The notes below the pieces were generated by a model, which was given only the letters and a program-made list of their open reading frames with translations, was not told the origin of the DNA and ran no database searches. The position numbers and the translations under genes are program-made. From Paraburkholderia heleia NBRC 101817 (GTDB taxonomy: Bacteria; Pseudomonadota; Gammaproteobacteria; Burkholderiales; Burkholderiaceae), in NCBI RefSeq assembly GCF_000739775.1, contig NZ_BBJH01000012.1, positions 62,001 to 126,000 of the forward strand: a stretch of 64,000 nt of DNA. Direction: 5' to 3'. Of the stretch, positions 52,505 to 61,463 are shown one piece after another (position 1 is the first letter of the stretch; the number at the start of each line of letters is the position of its first letter).

Positions 52505-53452
52505 ATGCCTGCATCCGCACACGATCCCGTGCTGTCCCTGGCCGGCATCGCATTCAGCCTCCCAGCCCAGACGGTCGATGCACACACCTGGGCGCGTCGC
52601 TGCGGATTGCCCGAAACGCGCGCCATCGCACTACTGGGGAACGGTGTGCAGCGGTTCCACGATGCCGCAGCAACCTCGCCGGTCGCACTCGCGTGCGAAG
52701 CGGTGTCCGCCCTGCTTGAGCGTACCGGCACATCACGGGTAAGCGTCGATGCGCTCATCTATACCCACACGATCCAGAGCAGCGTTATGGCACCGCCTGC
52801 CGGCACGGCAGCCTTCGTCCAGTCCCATATGGGACTGGACCGCGCACTCGCGTTCTCGGTGATGCAGCAGAACTGCGTCTCGCCGATGGCCGCCATCCGC
52901 GTGCTGCGAGTGCTCACCATTGCAGGCCACCCGATTCAGCGGGCGATTGTCGTCTGCGCGGACGTGATGGGCTCCGGCTGCGACCATCTACGCGCCATCC
53001 AGGACCTCGCCCTGCACAGCGACGGCGCATGCGCACTCCTGCTGGAGCGCGGCGTCGGCCGCAACGGCATCGTGGGACTACATCTGCATACCGACGGGCG
53101 CTACTTCCGTGGCACCGACGACGACCTGCAGCCCGTACCGGACGACCGCTACTACTGGTCGGCATTCGCGACGATGCGTGCGGCACTCCGACAGGCAGGT
53201 GTCACGGGTAATGAACTCGCCCATGTCCTGCCTCACCACGTGAACCTTCGTGGCTGGTCGCGCCTCGTGACCATGCTGTCCGTACCACAGGAGCGCCTTT
53301 ACACAGCCAATTTCTCCCGCCTTGGGCACGTGTTCGGCGCCGATCCGTTCATCAACCTCCACACCGCGCCGCACGGGCAACCCGGCTCCTGTTCCCTGCT
53401 GTTCTCCAGCGGACTTGCCGGCTGCTTTGGCGCCATGGTGATCCGCCACTGA
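52505..53452 (+). CDS. KAS III-like condensing enzyme (pair 1, active member), 315 aa
   Basis: The triad is intact: Cys124 (VMQQNCVSPMAA), His244/245 (VLPHHVNLRGW) and Asn269 (YTANFSRLGH). GGGGG lies just upstream of the ATG, two bases after its partner gene. Such enzymes make or break C-C bonds, or transfer acyl groups, on CoA or carrier-bound chains. Confidence 0.88.
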   Translation: MPASAHDPVLSLAGIAFSLPAQTVDAHTWARRCGLPETRAIALLGNGVQRFHDAAATSPVALACEAVSALLERTGTSRVSVDALIYTHTIQSSVMAPPAGTAAFVQSHMGLDRALAFSVMQQNCVSPMAAIRVLRVLTIAGHPIQRAIVVCADVMGSGCDHLRAIQDLALHSDGACALLLERGVGRNGIVGLHLHTDGRYFRGTDDDLQPVPDDRYYWSAFATMRAALRQAGVTGNELAHVLPHHVNLRGWSRLVTMLSVPQERLYTANFSRLGHVFGADPFINLHTAPHGQPGSCSLLFSSGLAGCFGAMVIRH

Positions 53453-53483
53453 ACCTGATCCTGAACCTGACCGCTATCCAGCC

Positions 53484-55103
53484 ATGAGAAATCTCCTTGA
53501 CCTCGTCCAGGCGGCAGCGCGCCGCACACCTGATGCGGAATCGCTTGTCTGCGGCAATGTCCGACTCACCTACCGCCAGCTGATGCAGCACAGTCATGCG
53601 TTCGGGCAGGCCCTCTCATCCCTCGGCGTGACGCCGGGCGAACGCGTCGCCATCCTCCTCGACAAGCGGATCGAGACCGTCGTGTCGATGCTCGGCGCGA
53701 GTGCTGCAGCGTGCGTTTTCGTTCCAGTGAATCCACTGCTGAAGCCGGGGCAGGTGGCTCACGTGCTTCGGGACAGCGGCACCCGGTGCCTCGTGACCTC
53801 CGCATTGCGCGCCCGCTGCCTGACCGCGGAGGGCGTTGCGCCAGTGGTCGACGTGATCCTCGTGGATGAACCGGACCCGGGGCCTTCTGTGCTGTCGGGC
53901 TCGGTCAGAATCCACCGCTGGCAAGACCTGTGCATCACCCGGCCCGACGACGCGTCCATCCCGTCTGCGGGTGCCGCCTGTGTCGACACCGACCTTGCGG
54001 CCCTTCTCTATACCTCCGGCTCGACGGGTTTTCCCAAGGGCGTGATGCTCAGCCACCGGAACCTGCTTGAAGGCGCCTGGAGCGTCGCTGAGTACCTGCG
54101 GCACGGTCCGTCGGACCGCATTCTTGCCGTCCTGCCGCTCAGCTTCGATGCGGGCCTCAGCCAGCTGACCTCGGCCTGGTCGGCAGGCGCGACAGCGGTG
54201 CTGCTGAACTATCTCACGGCGCACGACGCCGTCCTTGCGTGCGAGCGGGAGCGCATCACAGCGATCACGGGTGTACCGCCCTTGTGGATGCAACTCACGG
54301 GAGCAAACTGGCCCGACGCGGCGCGCAACAATCTGCGCTATTTCGCGAACACCGGGGGACGCCTTCCGCTACCCGTACTGCAGAAGCTGAGGGCAATGTT
54401 TCCGCGGGCCACCCCCTTCCTCATGTACGGGCTGACGGAGGCGTTCCGCTCCACGTTCCTCGACCCGGCCGAGGTTGACCGTCGGCCGGATTCGATTGGC
54501 AAGGCCGTGCCCAATGCGCGCGTCCTGGTGGTCCGTGAAGACGGAACGCCGTGCGCTCCCGACGAACCGGGCGAACTGGTCCACGTGGGCGCGTGCGTCA
54601 CGCTCGGCTACTGGAACGATGCTGCCCGTACCGCGCAACGCTACCGCCCCTCGCCTGAAGCGAAACCCGGTGGCGCGCCGCGTGACATCGCGGTGTGGTC
54701 CGGGGACCTTGTGCGATACGACAGTGAAGGCTTTCTCTTTTTCATCGCCCGCAACGACGCCCAGATCAAGAGCTCCGGCTACCGGATCAGTCCGGAGGAG
54801 ATCGAGGAAACGGTCCATGCAAGCGGCCTCGTCGTGGAAGCCGTAGCGCTGGGCGTGCCGGACGACGAGCTCGGCGAAGCCGTGGCACTATTTGTCGTCC
54901 TCGCCGGTGATGCGGATGTCGATGGGCTGCGCGACTGGTGCATGCAGCGCCTTCCACGTTACATGGTTCCCCAACATATCGGGAGTTATCGGGATATTCC
55001 GCGCAATCCCAACGGGAAATTCGACAGGGCTGCGCTGCGCAGCGGGGTGGCGTCGTGCGGGGCCGCCTCGCTGACGGGTCGTTCAGGGGAGCAGACATCA
55101 TGA
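53484..55103 (+). CDS. AMP-forming acyl/aminoacyl ligase, 539 aa
   Basis: The adenylate-forming core motifs are present: LLYTSGSTGFPKGVMLSH (P-loop), MYGLTEAFRST, GDLVRYDSEGFLFFIARNDAQIKSSGYRISPEEIEE and the catalytic C-terminal Lys in NPNGKFDRAAL. The sequence resembles the acyl-CoA ligases associated with exosortase A loci, which likewise travel with a PLP decarboxylase and a carrier protein. It probably loads an amino acid or acid onto the Ser47 carrier. It overlaps the decarboxylase by four bases. Confidence 0.88.
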   Translation: MRNLLDLVQAAARRTPDAESLVCGNVRLTYRQLMQHSHAFGQALSSLGVTPGERVAILLDKRIETVVSMLGASAAACVFVPVNPLLKPGQVAHVLRDSGTRCLVTSALRARCLTAEGVAPVVDVILVDEPDPGPSVLSGSVRIHRWQDLCITRPDDASIPSAGAACVDTDLAALLYTSGSTGFPKGVMLSHRNLLEGAWSVAEYLRHGPSDRILAVLPLSFDAGLSQLTSAWSAGATAVLLNYLTAHDAVLACERERITAITGVPPLWMQLTGANWPDAARNNLRYFANTGGRLPLPVLQKLRAMFPRATPFLMYGLTEAFRSTFLDPAEVDRRPDSIGKAVPNARVLVVREDGTPCAPDEPGELVHVGACVTLGYWNDAARTAQRYRPSPEAKPGGAPRDIAVWSGDLVRYDSEGFLFFIARNDAQIKSSGYRISPEEIEETVHASGLVVEAVALGVPDDELGEAVALFVVLAGDADVDGLRDWCMQRLPRYMVPQHIGSYRDIPRNPNGKFDRAALRSGVASCGAASLTGRSGEQTS

Positions 55104-56308
55104 GCCGGACTTTCCTCCAGCGCCCACCCGGGCTGCAGTTCAATAGTGTTGACGTGCGCCAGCTGGCCGACAGGGCCGGGCGGACGCCTTTTTTTGCGTA
55201 CGACCGCTCAGCAATCGACACCCGTGTGCGGGAACTGCGCAGCCTGCTACCCTCCGCCATGCTGCTGCACTACTCGATCAAGGCGAACCCGATGCCCGCC
55301 GTGATCCACTACCTGGCCCAACGGGTCGATGGGTTCGATGTTGCCTCCGCGCAGGAGATGGCATTGGCACTCGATGCCGGTGTCTCACCAACGGCAATCG
55401 GCTTTGCCGGTCCAGGCAAGTCTCACGAAGACCTGCGCCGCGCGGTCGCCAGCGGCATCAACGTTCACGTCGAGTCGGATACCCAGTTGCGCCTTGTTAC
55501 CGCGCTAGGATGGGAACTTGGCGTGCAGCCGAACGTGGTGATCCGCATCAATCCCGATTTTCAGGTCGGCCACAGCGGCATGCGCATGGGCGGCAGTGCG
55601 GCCCCGTTCGGCCTGGATGTCGACCAGGTTCCGGCATTGCTGCGCGAACTCGAAACGCGGGAAGTCGCGCTCGCCGGTTTCCACGTCTTCTGGGGTTCGC
55701 AGTGCCTGCATGCCTCAACCATCATCGAGGCCCAGCGCCAGAGCGTGGATCTCATCCTTCGGCTCACCAGTGCTCTGCCTCGACCACTACGGTTCGTGAA
55801 CCTGGGTGGCGGCTTTGGCATCCCCTACTTTCCGGGCGAAACACCACTCGACGCGAAAGCGGTCTGCGAAGCGATGCACGACTGGCTGCCCAGACTTTGC
55901 GAACGTCTGCCCGGAACCACGCCCATTCTGGAACTCGGGCGTTACCTCGTGGGAGAGGCCGGCATCTATGTGTGCCGTGTCATTGACCGGAAAGTCTCAC
56001 GCGACAGGACATTCGTCATCACGGACGGCGGACTGCATCATCATCTGGCGGCTTCCGGCAACTTCGGTCAGGTCCTGCGCCGGAACTTCCCGATCGTGAT
56101 CGGCAACCGGCCGGAAGACGTATCACGCGAGCGATGTCACGTGGTCGGGTGCCTCTGCACCCCGCTCGACCGTTTGGCAGACGACGTCGAGCTTCCTGAA
56201 GCCCACATCGGTGATTTCGTGGTGGTCATGCAGTCAGGGGCCTATGGTCGTTCGGCAAGCCCGGCGCATTTCCTCAGCCATCCGGAACCCGTCGAAATGC
56301 TCGTGTGA
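55100..56308 (+). CDS. PLP-dependent decarboxylase, fold type III (LysA/exosortase-associated type), 402 aa
   Basis: PLP lysine Lys61 (HYSIKANPMPAV), the phosphate-binding VNLGGGFGIPYF, LELGRYLVGEAG and GCLCTPLDRL fit the diaminopimelate/ornithine decarboxylase superfamily. The subgroup resembles the exosortase A-associated decarboxylases and BtrK, which decarboxylates an aminoacyl carrier protein. I infer that an amino acid on the carrier is decarboxylated to a carrier-bound amine. The ATG overlaps the ligase stop. Confidence 0.88.
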   Translation: MSRTFLQRPPGLQFNSVDVRQLADRAGRTPFFAYDRSAIDTRVRELRSLLPSAMLLHYSIKANPMPAVIHYLAQRVDGFDVASAQEMALALDAGVSPTAIGFAGPGKSHEDLRRAVASGINVHVESDTQLRLVTALGWELGVQPNVVIRINPDFQVGHSGMRMGGSAAPFGLDVDQVPALLRELETREVALAGFHVFWGSQCLHASTIIEAQRQSVDLILRLTSALPRPLRFVNLGGGFGIPYFPGETPLDAKAVCEAMHDWLPRLCERLPGTTPILELGRYLVGEAGIYVCRVIDRKVSRDRTFVITDGGLHHHLAASGNFGQVLRRNFPIVIGNRPEDVSRERCHVVGCLCTPLDRLADDVELPEAHIGDFVVVMQSGAYGRSASPAHFLSHPEPVEMLV

Positions 56309-56333
56309 CACTGCCATATCCCGGAGAAACGTC

Positions 56334-57413
56334 ATGCCATTCCGTGAGTCCGTTGTTGCAGATCTCGTACCTGTCTCGTGGGCGCTCGACGATGACCAGC
56401 AGGGGCTCGTTGCGGCCGCAAGGGACTTTGCACGCGAGCGCCTCGAGCCGCTGCTGGAAGGCACACCAGATACCACCCGGTGGAACGAAACGGTCCGGCT
56501 CGCCGCGACGCTCGACCTCGCGACCATGATCCTGCCGGAACAGACGGGCGGCATGGATATCAGCCGGCACGACCTTGCACTGGTCGTCGAACAGTTCGCG
56601 GCGGGCCCGCTCGAGCGTGCCGCCGAACTGACACTCAGCAGCGCCGCATTGATGACGCTGCGCGAGTATGATGCACTCGATCGGTTGCCTGACCAGCATA
56701 TCCAGCACTACCTTGACGGCACGACATCGATTGCGCCTGGCATACCGGTCGTCGACGCAGGTTTCTGGGTGTTGCACCAGCATGCATCCTCGCACGCAAT
56801 GATGGTCCGGCTGGAGGGCGGACATCCGCAGCTCGTGCTCGCCACGCTGCCCGCCGGGCAGGACGAACCAGACTGCGCCGTCGTTGCCCTGCCAGGCGCA
56901 CTCTCGATCGGGCGATACACCACAGCGCCACCAGGCGATACGCAGTGTCTGGTCGTCCCCGATGGAGGGCGTGCCAACGGCAATGCGGTACGGCAGTGGC
57001 TTGTCGACGTAGCCACCTGGCTCGCCGCGCTGCTGTCGGGCGCGGTCCAGCAGGGCGTGAACTTCGCCCTGGCCTACAGCGCTTCCCGCCAGACGTTCCG
57101 CAGGCCGATCGCTGCTCATCAGCTCGTCGCCGCGCGGCTCGCCGACATGCTCATCTCGGCCCACACCATCCACCTTTTTCTCCGGTCTGTCGCAAAACAG
57201 GAGACGCAGGTGCAGATCGAGTCCGTACGGTCCATGGCCCATCACGTTGCTACTGAGGCACTGGACGTTGCAAGGGAACTCGTGCAGCTTTGCGGCGGCC
57301 ATGGCTACGTGCAGGGACTGCCTCCAGCGGCTCGCTTTCAGACGGTGCACTGGTTTGCGATGCTCCTCATGAAGGTCGAGGCCGCGCTGCGCGCATTCAC
57401 CGCAACCGGGTGA
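56334..57413 (+). CDS. Acyl-CoA dehydrogenase-like protein 2, divergent, 359 aa
   Basis: The N- and C-terminal helical domains are recognisable (LDDDQQGLVAAARDFARERLEPLL, TMILPEQTGGMDIS; FALAYSASRQTFRRPIAAHQLVAARLADM; ELVQLCGGHGYVQGLPPAARFQT). The middle beta domain lacks the TEPxxGSD loop, and the C-terminus lacks the IxEGT catalytic Glu. It may be a non-catalytic partner of dehydrogenase 1, as in heteromeric FadE enzymes. GGAG precedes the ATG. Confidence 0.78.
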   Translation: MPFRESVVADLVPVSWALDDDQQGLVAAARDFARERLEPLLEGTPDTTRWNETVRLAATLDLATMILPEQTGGMDISRHDLALVVEQFAAGPLERAAELTLSSAALMTLREYDALDRLPDQHIQHYLDGTTSIAPGIPVVDAGFWVLHQHASSHAMMVRLEGGHPQLVLATLPAGQDEPDCAVVALPGALSIGRYTTAPPGDTQCLVVPDGGRANGNAVRQWLVDVATWLAALLSGAVQQGVNFALAYSASRQTFRRPIAAHQLVAARLADMLISAHTIHLFLRSVAKQETQVQIESVRSMAHHVATEALDVARELVQLCGGHGYVQGLPPAARFQTVHWFAMLLMKVEAALRAFTATG

Positions 57414-57442
57414 AACGTACGTACACCGGCAGGAGGTTCGAT

Positions 57443-58051
57443 GTGAGTGACGACGGAAAGGCACAGGCGCCCATCCGGCAGACTGAAGGATCCCTCCAGA
57501 CGTCCGAAGCAACGGTCTCATGCTGGCTGCGTGAGCCCGACGGCAATGATGTCAATGACATCGCGGCCTGGCTCGCCGATCCGGGCATCAACCAGTGGTT
57601 CGACTTCGGGCAGGGTCGCCAGACGCTTCCCGTTCTCGCCGTACAGCTCATGATGCAAGGCGACCGACACCGCCTCCGCGTCTTCGGAGCCGCGGGCACC
57701 CCCCTCGCCAGCGGCCTGGTGGCCGTCAGCGATCTGACGCATGCCTTCGGCACCGGCTCATTCTGGGTATTGCGCGACAGCCGGCGTCCCGCGTGCAGGG
57801 ACATGACGCTTCTCGCCTCCACAGCGATCCTTCGGGAGGCGTTTGAAACTCAGCGGCTGCATTGCATCACGGCGTGGGCCGTCGACTGCAATGTACGCTC
57901 GCGACGCCTGCTCGAACGGATCGGATTTCGCCTGATCGGGCTGCAGCGCGATTGCCACGTCATGCAGGGATCGCGGTCCGGGCGCGTCCTCTACGATCTG
58001 CTGCCGTGCGATCTTTCCGACGGATCCCGTTCAACCGCGGGCGGCCCATGA
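57443..58051 (+). CDS. GNAT-family N-acyltransferase, 202 aa
   Basis: GNAT features: DVNDIAAWLADPGINQWFDFG, TGSFWVLRDSRRPACRDMTLLASTAILREAFETQ and AWAVDCNVRSRRLLERIGFRLIGLQRDCHV, the RimJ/RimL-type acetyl-CoA fold. The GTG start has GGAGG upstream; an ATG two bases earlier is immediately stopped. It may acylate the amine made by the decarboxylase. It overlaps the next gene (ATGA). Confidence 0.82.
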   Translation: MSDDGKAQAPIRQTEGSLQTSEATVSCWLREPDGNDVNDIAAWLADPGINQWFDFGQGRQTLPVLAVQLMMQGDRHRLRVFGAAGTPLASGLVAVSDLTHAFGTGSFWVLRDSRRPACRDMTLLASTAILREAFETQRLHCITAWAVDCNVRSRRLLERIGFRLIGLQRDCHVMQGSRSGRVLYDLLPCDLSDGSRSTAGGP

Positions 58052-59109
58052 GCCAGGCCGTCATCACCGCCGTGACGGCCTGGGTGCCTGATGCCATGAC
58101 GCTGTCCCGATGGACGGCGTTGGAGCGGGCACTTCGCACGACCGGCCATTCTGGCTGGGATGCCTGGGTGAAGTCGTGGCATCCCGACTACGGGCACTGG
58201 ATCGAGGCGTGGCCACACCGGGAGAGCGGTGGCTCACTGCCTGTGCCTCCCGATCCCCTATCACCCGACCTGGCCTGCGAGATACCGGTCGAAACCAGGA
58301 CAGATCTGTCAGGACTCGCCACAAAAGTGGCAAACGGAATCTGCTCGGTACGGCCGCATGGCGCGCGGCCCATCGACGTCGTGATGTTCTGCCATAGCAC
58401 GCCGGACGAGCACGTTTCCACCACGGTTGCCGGACGGCTGTGTGCTGACGTCGGACCACCGTGCATTGCATTTTCGGTCTCGCAGCAGCATGGCGCGTCG
58501 GCCTTTACGGCGTTGCGGCTTGCTTCCGACCTGCTCGTCGCTGAACCCGATGTGCACACGATACTGATCGTCGCAGCGGAGAAGTGGTATCCGCCGTTTT
58601 CCAGAATCTGCGGACCAGGCATTGTGCACGGGGACGCCGCCGGTGCGCTGCTCGTTGAAAGAGCTGGCCATGGGCCAGACGGCCTCCATCTGCTCGACGT
58701 GGCATCCCAGCGCGTCCCCGTCGAGATTCGGCAACGTACCGGAGTCGTCCCGGACGGCTGGACATTCGCGTTGCTATCAATGATCGACTTTCTCCTCACG
58801 CGACATGCCCTTCATTCGTGTGACATTGACGAGATTCTCGGACAGCCTGGCATGACGTCGCTCGCGGATGCGGTCAGTGGGCATTTCGGCCGGCCAGACG
58901 CCAGGGCGCAGCATGAAGTCGGTATTCATCTCGGCGCAGCCGATTCCATCGTGCGACTGGCACAGGCACTCAACTGCGCGCGGTCCCTGCGAACCCACCG
59001 CATGCTGCTCTGGGGTTACGGGATAGGTGGTTTCGTCGGCACGGCGCTGCTGGGCGCGCGCGGCGTGCCCTCCTTCTGTCAGCAGAACGTCGTCCGCCCC
59101 GTCTTATGA
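58048..59109 (+). CDS. KAS III-fold protein lacking catalytic residues (pair 2, inactive member), 353 aa
   Basis: The fold is clear (IDVVMFCHSTPDEHVSTTVAGRLCADVG, ILIVAAEKWYPPFSRICG, IVHGDAAGALLVE), but the nucleophile region reads SQQHGASAF (Gly149 for Cys). ILGQPGMTS replaces the His box and IHLGAADS the Asn box. It shares WYPPFSR with its counterpart in pair 1 (WLPPFSR), so the inactive members are related to each other. It overlaps both neighbours by four bases. Confidence 0.82.
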   Translation: MSQAVITAVTAWVPDAMTLSRWTALERALRTTGHSGWDAWVKSWHPDYGHWIEAWPHRESGGSLPVPPDPLSPDLACEIPVETRTDLSGLATKVANGICSVRPHGARPIDVVMFCHSTPDEHVSTTVAGRLCADVGPPCIAFSVSQQHGASAFTALRLASDLLVAEPDVHTILIVAAEKWYPPFSRICGPGIVHGDAAGALLVERAGHGPDGLHLLDVASQRVPVEIRQRTGVVPDGWTFALLSMIDFLLTRHALHSCDIDEILGQPGMTSLADAVSGHFGRPDARAQHEVGIHLGAADSIVRLAQALNCARSLRTHRMLLWGYGIGGFVGTALLGARGVPSFCQQNVVRPVL

Positions 59110-60032
59110 TTCCCGATCTCGGCATAGCACACGTCGCTTTTCATCTCCCCCCATGCATCGACGATATCCGGGACTGGGGACAGCGTACCCGGCAGAGGAT
59201 CGCCACCGTGCAGAAACTTGAGCGGGCCGGAATGTATTACTACCGCAGCGCGAATGGGCAGACCGCAATCGACCTGGCGGCCAGCGCGATCCAGCGCCTC
59301 CTCGTGGCCTCCGCTGTCGTGCCCCGTGACATCGACTGTCTCATCTACGTGCACACGCTACAGGGCAGCATCGCGCCGCCCCCACGGTCGCTGCCGGGCC
59401 TGCTGTGTGACCGGTTCGGCTTCAGCAACGCTGAAGCCTTTTCGTTCGCGCAGCAGCATTGCGCATCGGCCCTTGGCGCACTGCGCGTGATCAGGGCAAT
59501 GTTCGTCGCCCGCCCCCATATGAAACGGGTGCTGCTTGTCGGCGCCGACGTCATGCCGCTCGCATCAGAAAGATTAATGATCGCCGAAGGGATTCTGGGT
59601 GACGGTGCGTTCGCCGCGTTCATCCAGCGCGGTGCTCCCATCAACCGCCTGCTCGCGTTCTCGATGCATGCCAGCGGTGCGGGCTGGCGAGGGGTACTGG
59701 CACATGACGAATCGCGCCTGGAAGCGCAACACTTCTTCACGGCGCGCAGACTGATCATGCAGACGGTCCAGCAGGCGCATATCGCACTGGATGATATCCG
59801 GCGCATCCTGCCGCATCATCTGGACCTGCCCGCGTGGCACAGGTTGCTGGATTCACTGCGGATTCCCAGGGATCGACTGTTCTCGGAGAACTTTGCCCGC
59901 ATCGGTCACGTCACCGTCAGCGATGCATTCATCAATCTTGCCCAGTGTCACGACCTGGCGCCAAACCAACCATTCCTGCTTTTTGCAAGAGGTATCGGAG
60001 GATTCTCGGCAGCTGCACTGCTGGTCCGCTAG
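59106..60032 (+). CDS. KAS III-like condensing enzyme (pair 2, active member), 308 aa
   Basis: The triad is intact: Cys119 (FAQQHCASALGAL), His237/238 (ILPHHLDLPAW) and Asn262 (FSENFARIGHV). It is the last gene of the operon. Its stop codon TAG lies on the IS630 insertion site; the T and A are the target dinucleotide and the G is the first base of the element. Without the insertion the codon would also be TAG, so the protein end is native. Confidence 0.88.
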   Translation: MIPDLGIAHVAFHLPPCIDDIRDWGQRTRQRIATVQKLERAGMYYYRSANGQTAIDLAASAIQRLLVASAVVPRDIDCLIYVHTLQGSIAPPPRSLPGLLCDRFGFSNAEAFSFAQQHCASALGALRVIRAMFVARPHMKRVLLVGADVMPLASERLMIAEGILGDGAFAAFIQRGAPINRLLAFSMHASGAGWRGVLAHDESRLEAQHFFTARRLIMQTVQQAHIALDDIRRILPHHLDLPAWHRLLDSLRIPRDRLFSENFARIGHVTVSDAFINLAQCHDLAPNQPFLLFARGIGGFSAAALLVR

Positions 60033-61143
60033 TCCATTGCGTCATTGAAAAAGCACCTGATTTGGTATTCAATGAAGCACATGGAAAAGATGAACTTGAC
60101 CACGCTCGAGCGCAACCAATTGCTGTCGGCGGCTCGTAGCCACACGGTGCGCGCAGCGGACACGCGGCGTGCCCGGTTGATCCTGATGCTTGACGACGGC
60201 GAAACACGTGAGGCGATCATGCAGCGGCTGCGCTGTGACTCCCGCTTCATTAGCCGTTGGTCGAGCCGGTTTCTGGCCGAGCGGCTGGCAGGCCTGTACG
60301 CGCACCATCCGGGGCGAGCTCCGGTGCATCCGCCTGAAAAGCTGGAGGCGCGGATTCTGAATCTGACGCTCAAGCAGCGGCCCCTGGACGGCTCGACGCA
60401 TTGGAGCAGCTATAAGCTTGCCGCGACGTTGGGCGATGTGGGCGCCTCGACGGTCCAGCGCATCTGGCGCAAGCACGGCGTGCGGCCCCATCGGCTCGAT
60501 ACGCACATGGTCTCAAATGATCCTGACTTCGAGACCAAGGCGGCAGACATGATCGGTCTGTATCTGAATCCGCCTGCACACGCGGTGGTGTTCTGCGTAG
60601 ACGAGAAGACGGCAATTCAGGCCCTGGATCGTAAAGACCGGATGCTGCCGCTGTCGCCCGGGCGCGCCGAGAGCCACGGCTTCGAATACAAGCGCAACGG
60701 CACGCTGAGCTTGTTCGCCGCGCTTAACACGACAACCGGGGAAGTCATCGGCAGGACGGCGCCGCGCCATACCAGTGAGCAGTTCGTGGCCTTCCTCACA
60801 GACGTTATTGCCAGCCAGCGGCCCAAACAAGAAATCCATGTGATCTGCGACAACGTGAGCAGCCACAAGACCCCGCGCGTGCAAGAGTTCCTGCGGCAAC
60901 ACCGAAACGTGCGGTTGCATTACACGCCGACCTATACCTCCTGGCTGAATCAGGTGGAGAACTGGTTCTCGCGCATCCAGCGCGACGTGATTGCGCGAGG
61001 CATCTTCACCACGGTAAAGGATCTGGAGCGCAAGCTGATGCGCTATATCCGCGAGCACGACAAGAATCCCAGGCCGATTAAATGGAAGTACGACGATCCA
61101 TCGCGGCGAATTCGGCCAGTGCCATTTCAATGACGCGGTCGAC
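60032..61143 (+). mobile_element. IS630-family insertion sequence, 1,112 bp
   Basis: The ends match as inverted repeats: GTCcattGCGTCATTGAA at the left and the complement of TTCAATGACGCggtcGAC at the right. A TA dinucleotide flanks each side (60030-60031 and 61144-61145), as IS630/Tc1 elements require. It carries one transposase gene and separates the biosynthetic operon from luxR. Confidence 0.88.
60045..61133 (+). CDS. IS630-family transposase, up to 362 aa
   Basis: An N-terminal helix-turn-helix (TRRARLILMLDDGETREAIMQRLRCDSRFISRWSSRF) is followed by the DDE catalytic domain: VVFCVDEKTAIQALDR (first Asp), VICDNVSSHKTP (second Asp) and WLNQVENWFSRIQRD (Glu). The frame is intact, so the element may be active. 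Several close ATGs (60045, 60072, 60081, 60090) leave the start uncertain. Confidence 0.92.
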   Translation: MKKHLIWYSMKHMEKMNLTTLERNQLLSAARSHTVRAADTRRARLILMLDDGETREAIMQRLRCDSRFISRWSSRFLAERLAGLYAHHPGRAPVHPPEKLEARILNLTLKQRPLDGSTHWSSYKLAATLGDVGASTVQRIWRKHGVRPHRLDTHMVSNDPDFETKAADMIGLYLNPPAHAVVFCVDEKTAIQALDRKDRMLPLSPGRAESHGFEYKRNGTLSLFAALNTTTGEVIGRTAPRHTSEQFVAFLTDVIASQRPKQEIHVICDNVSSHKTPRVQEFLRQHRNVRLHYTPTYTSWLNQVENWFSRIQRDVIARGIFTTVKDLERKLMRYIREHDKNPRPIKWKYDDPSRRIRPVPFQ

Positions 61144-61463
61144 TAGGGGCCTGCCAGCGTCCCTCGCACTTCGGACACCCGTGCAAACGGCAAACTAAAT
61201 CCTCTTGGGATCTTTGTACCGCGAACCTCCGCCTGGCAATCTGCATACTATACTAACTGTTTAATGCAGTCAGCTGGGCGCCTGGCAGGCGTCCAGCTGG
61301 CGATTGGGGGCGCCGCTTATGCGGCAGTCATATATGGAGCTCTGACTGGCTCCTCACCCCCGGTGACGCGTGTCGTATGGGCCACACCGCTGTGGCACGG
61401 AGTCTCGCCTCAGCGAGGCACACGGGTTTCCGGATTCTGTGGAGCAGCGCCGGGGCGGCGAAA
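61144..61463. promoter_or_regulatory. luxR upstream region with a 29-bp palindrome
   Basis: CAGCTGG at 61271-61277 and its partner at 61293-61299 frame a 29-bp near-perfect palindrome; one base pair and the centre mismatch. TATACT (61251 region) lies just before it and could be a -10. No gene is convincing here. The palindrome may be an operator for the quorum-sensing regulator. Confidence 0.5.

Noticed and set aside
51468..59109. The Cys-less KAS III genes as decayed pseudogenes
   Set aside because: Both frames are full length, tightly overlapped with their neighbours, and show the same Cys-to-Gly change in two separate pairs, which fits a selected partner subunit better than decay.
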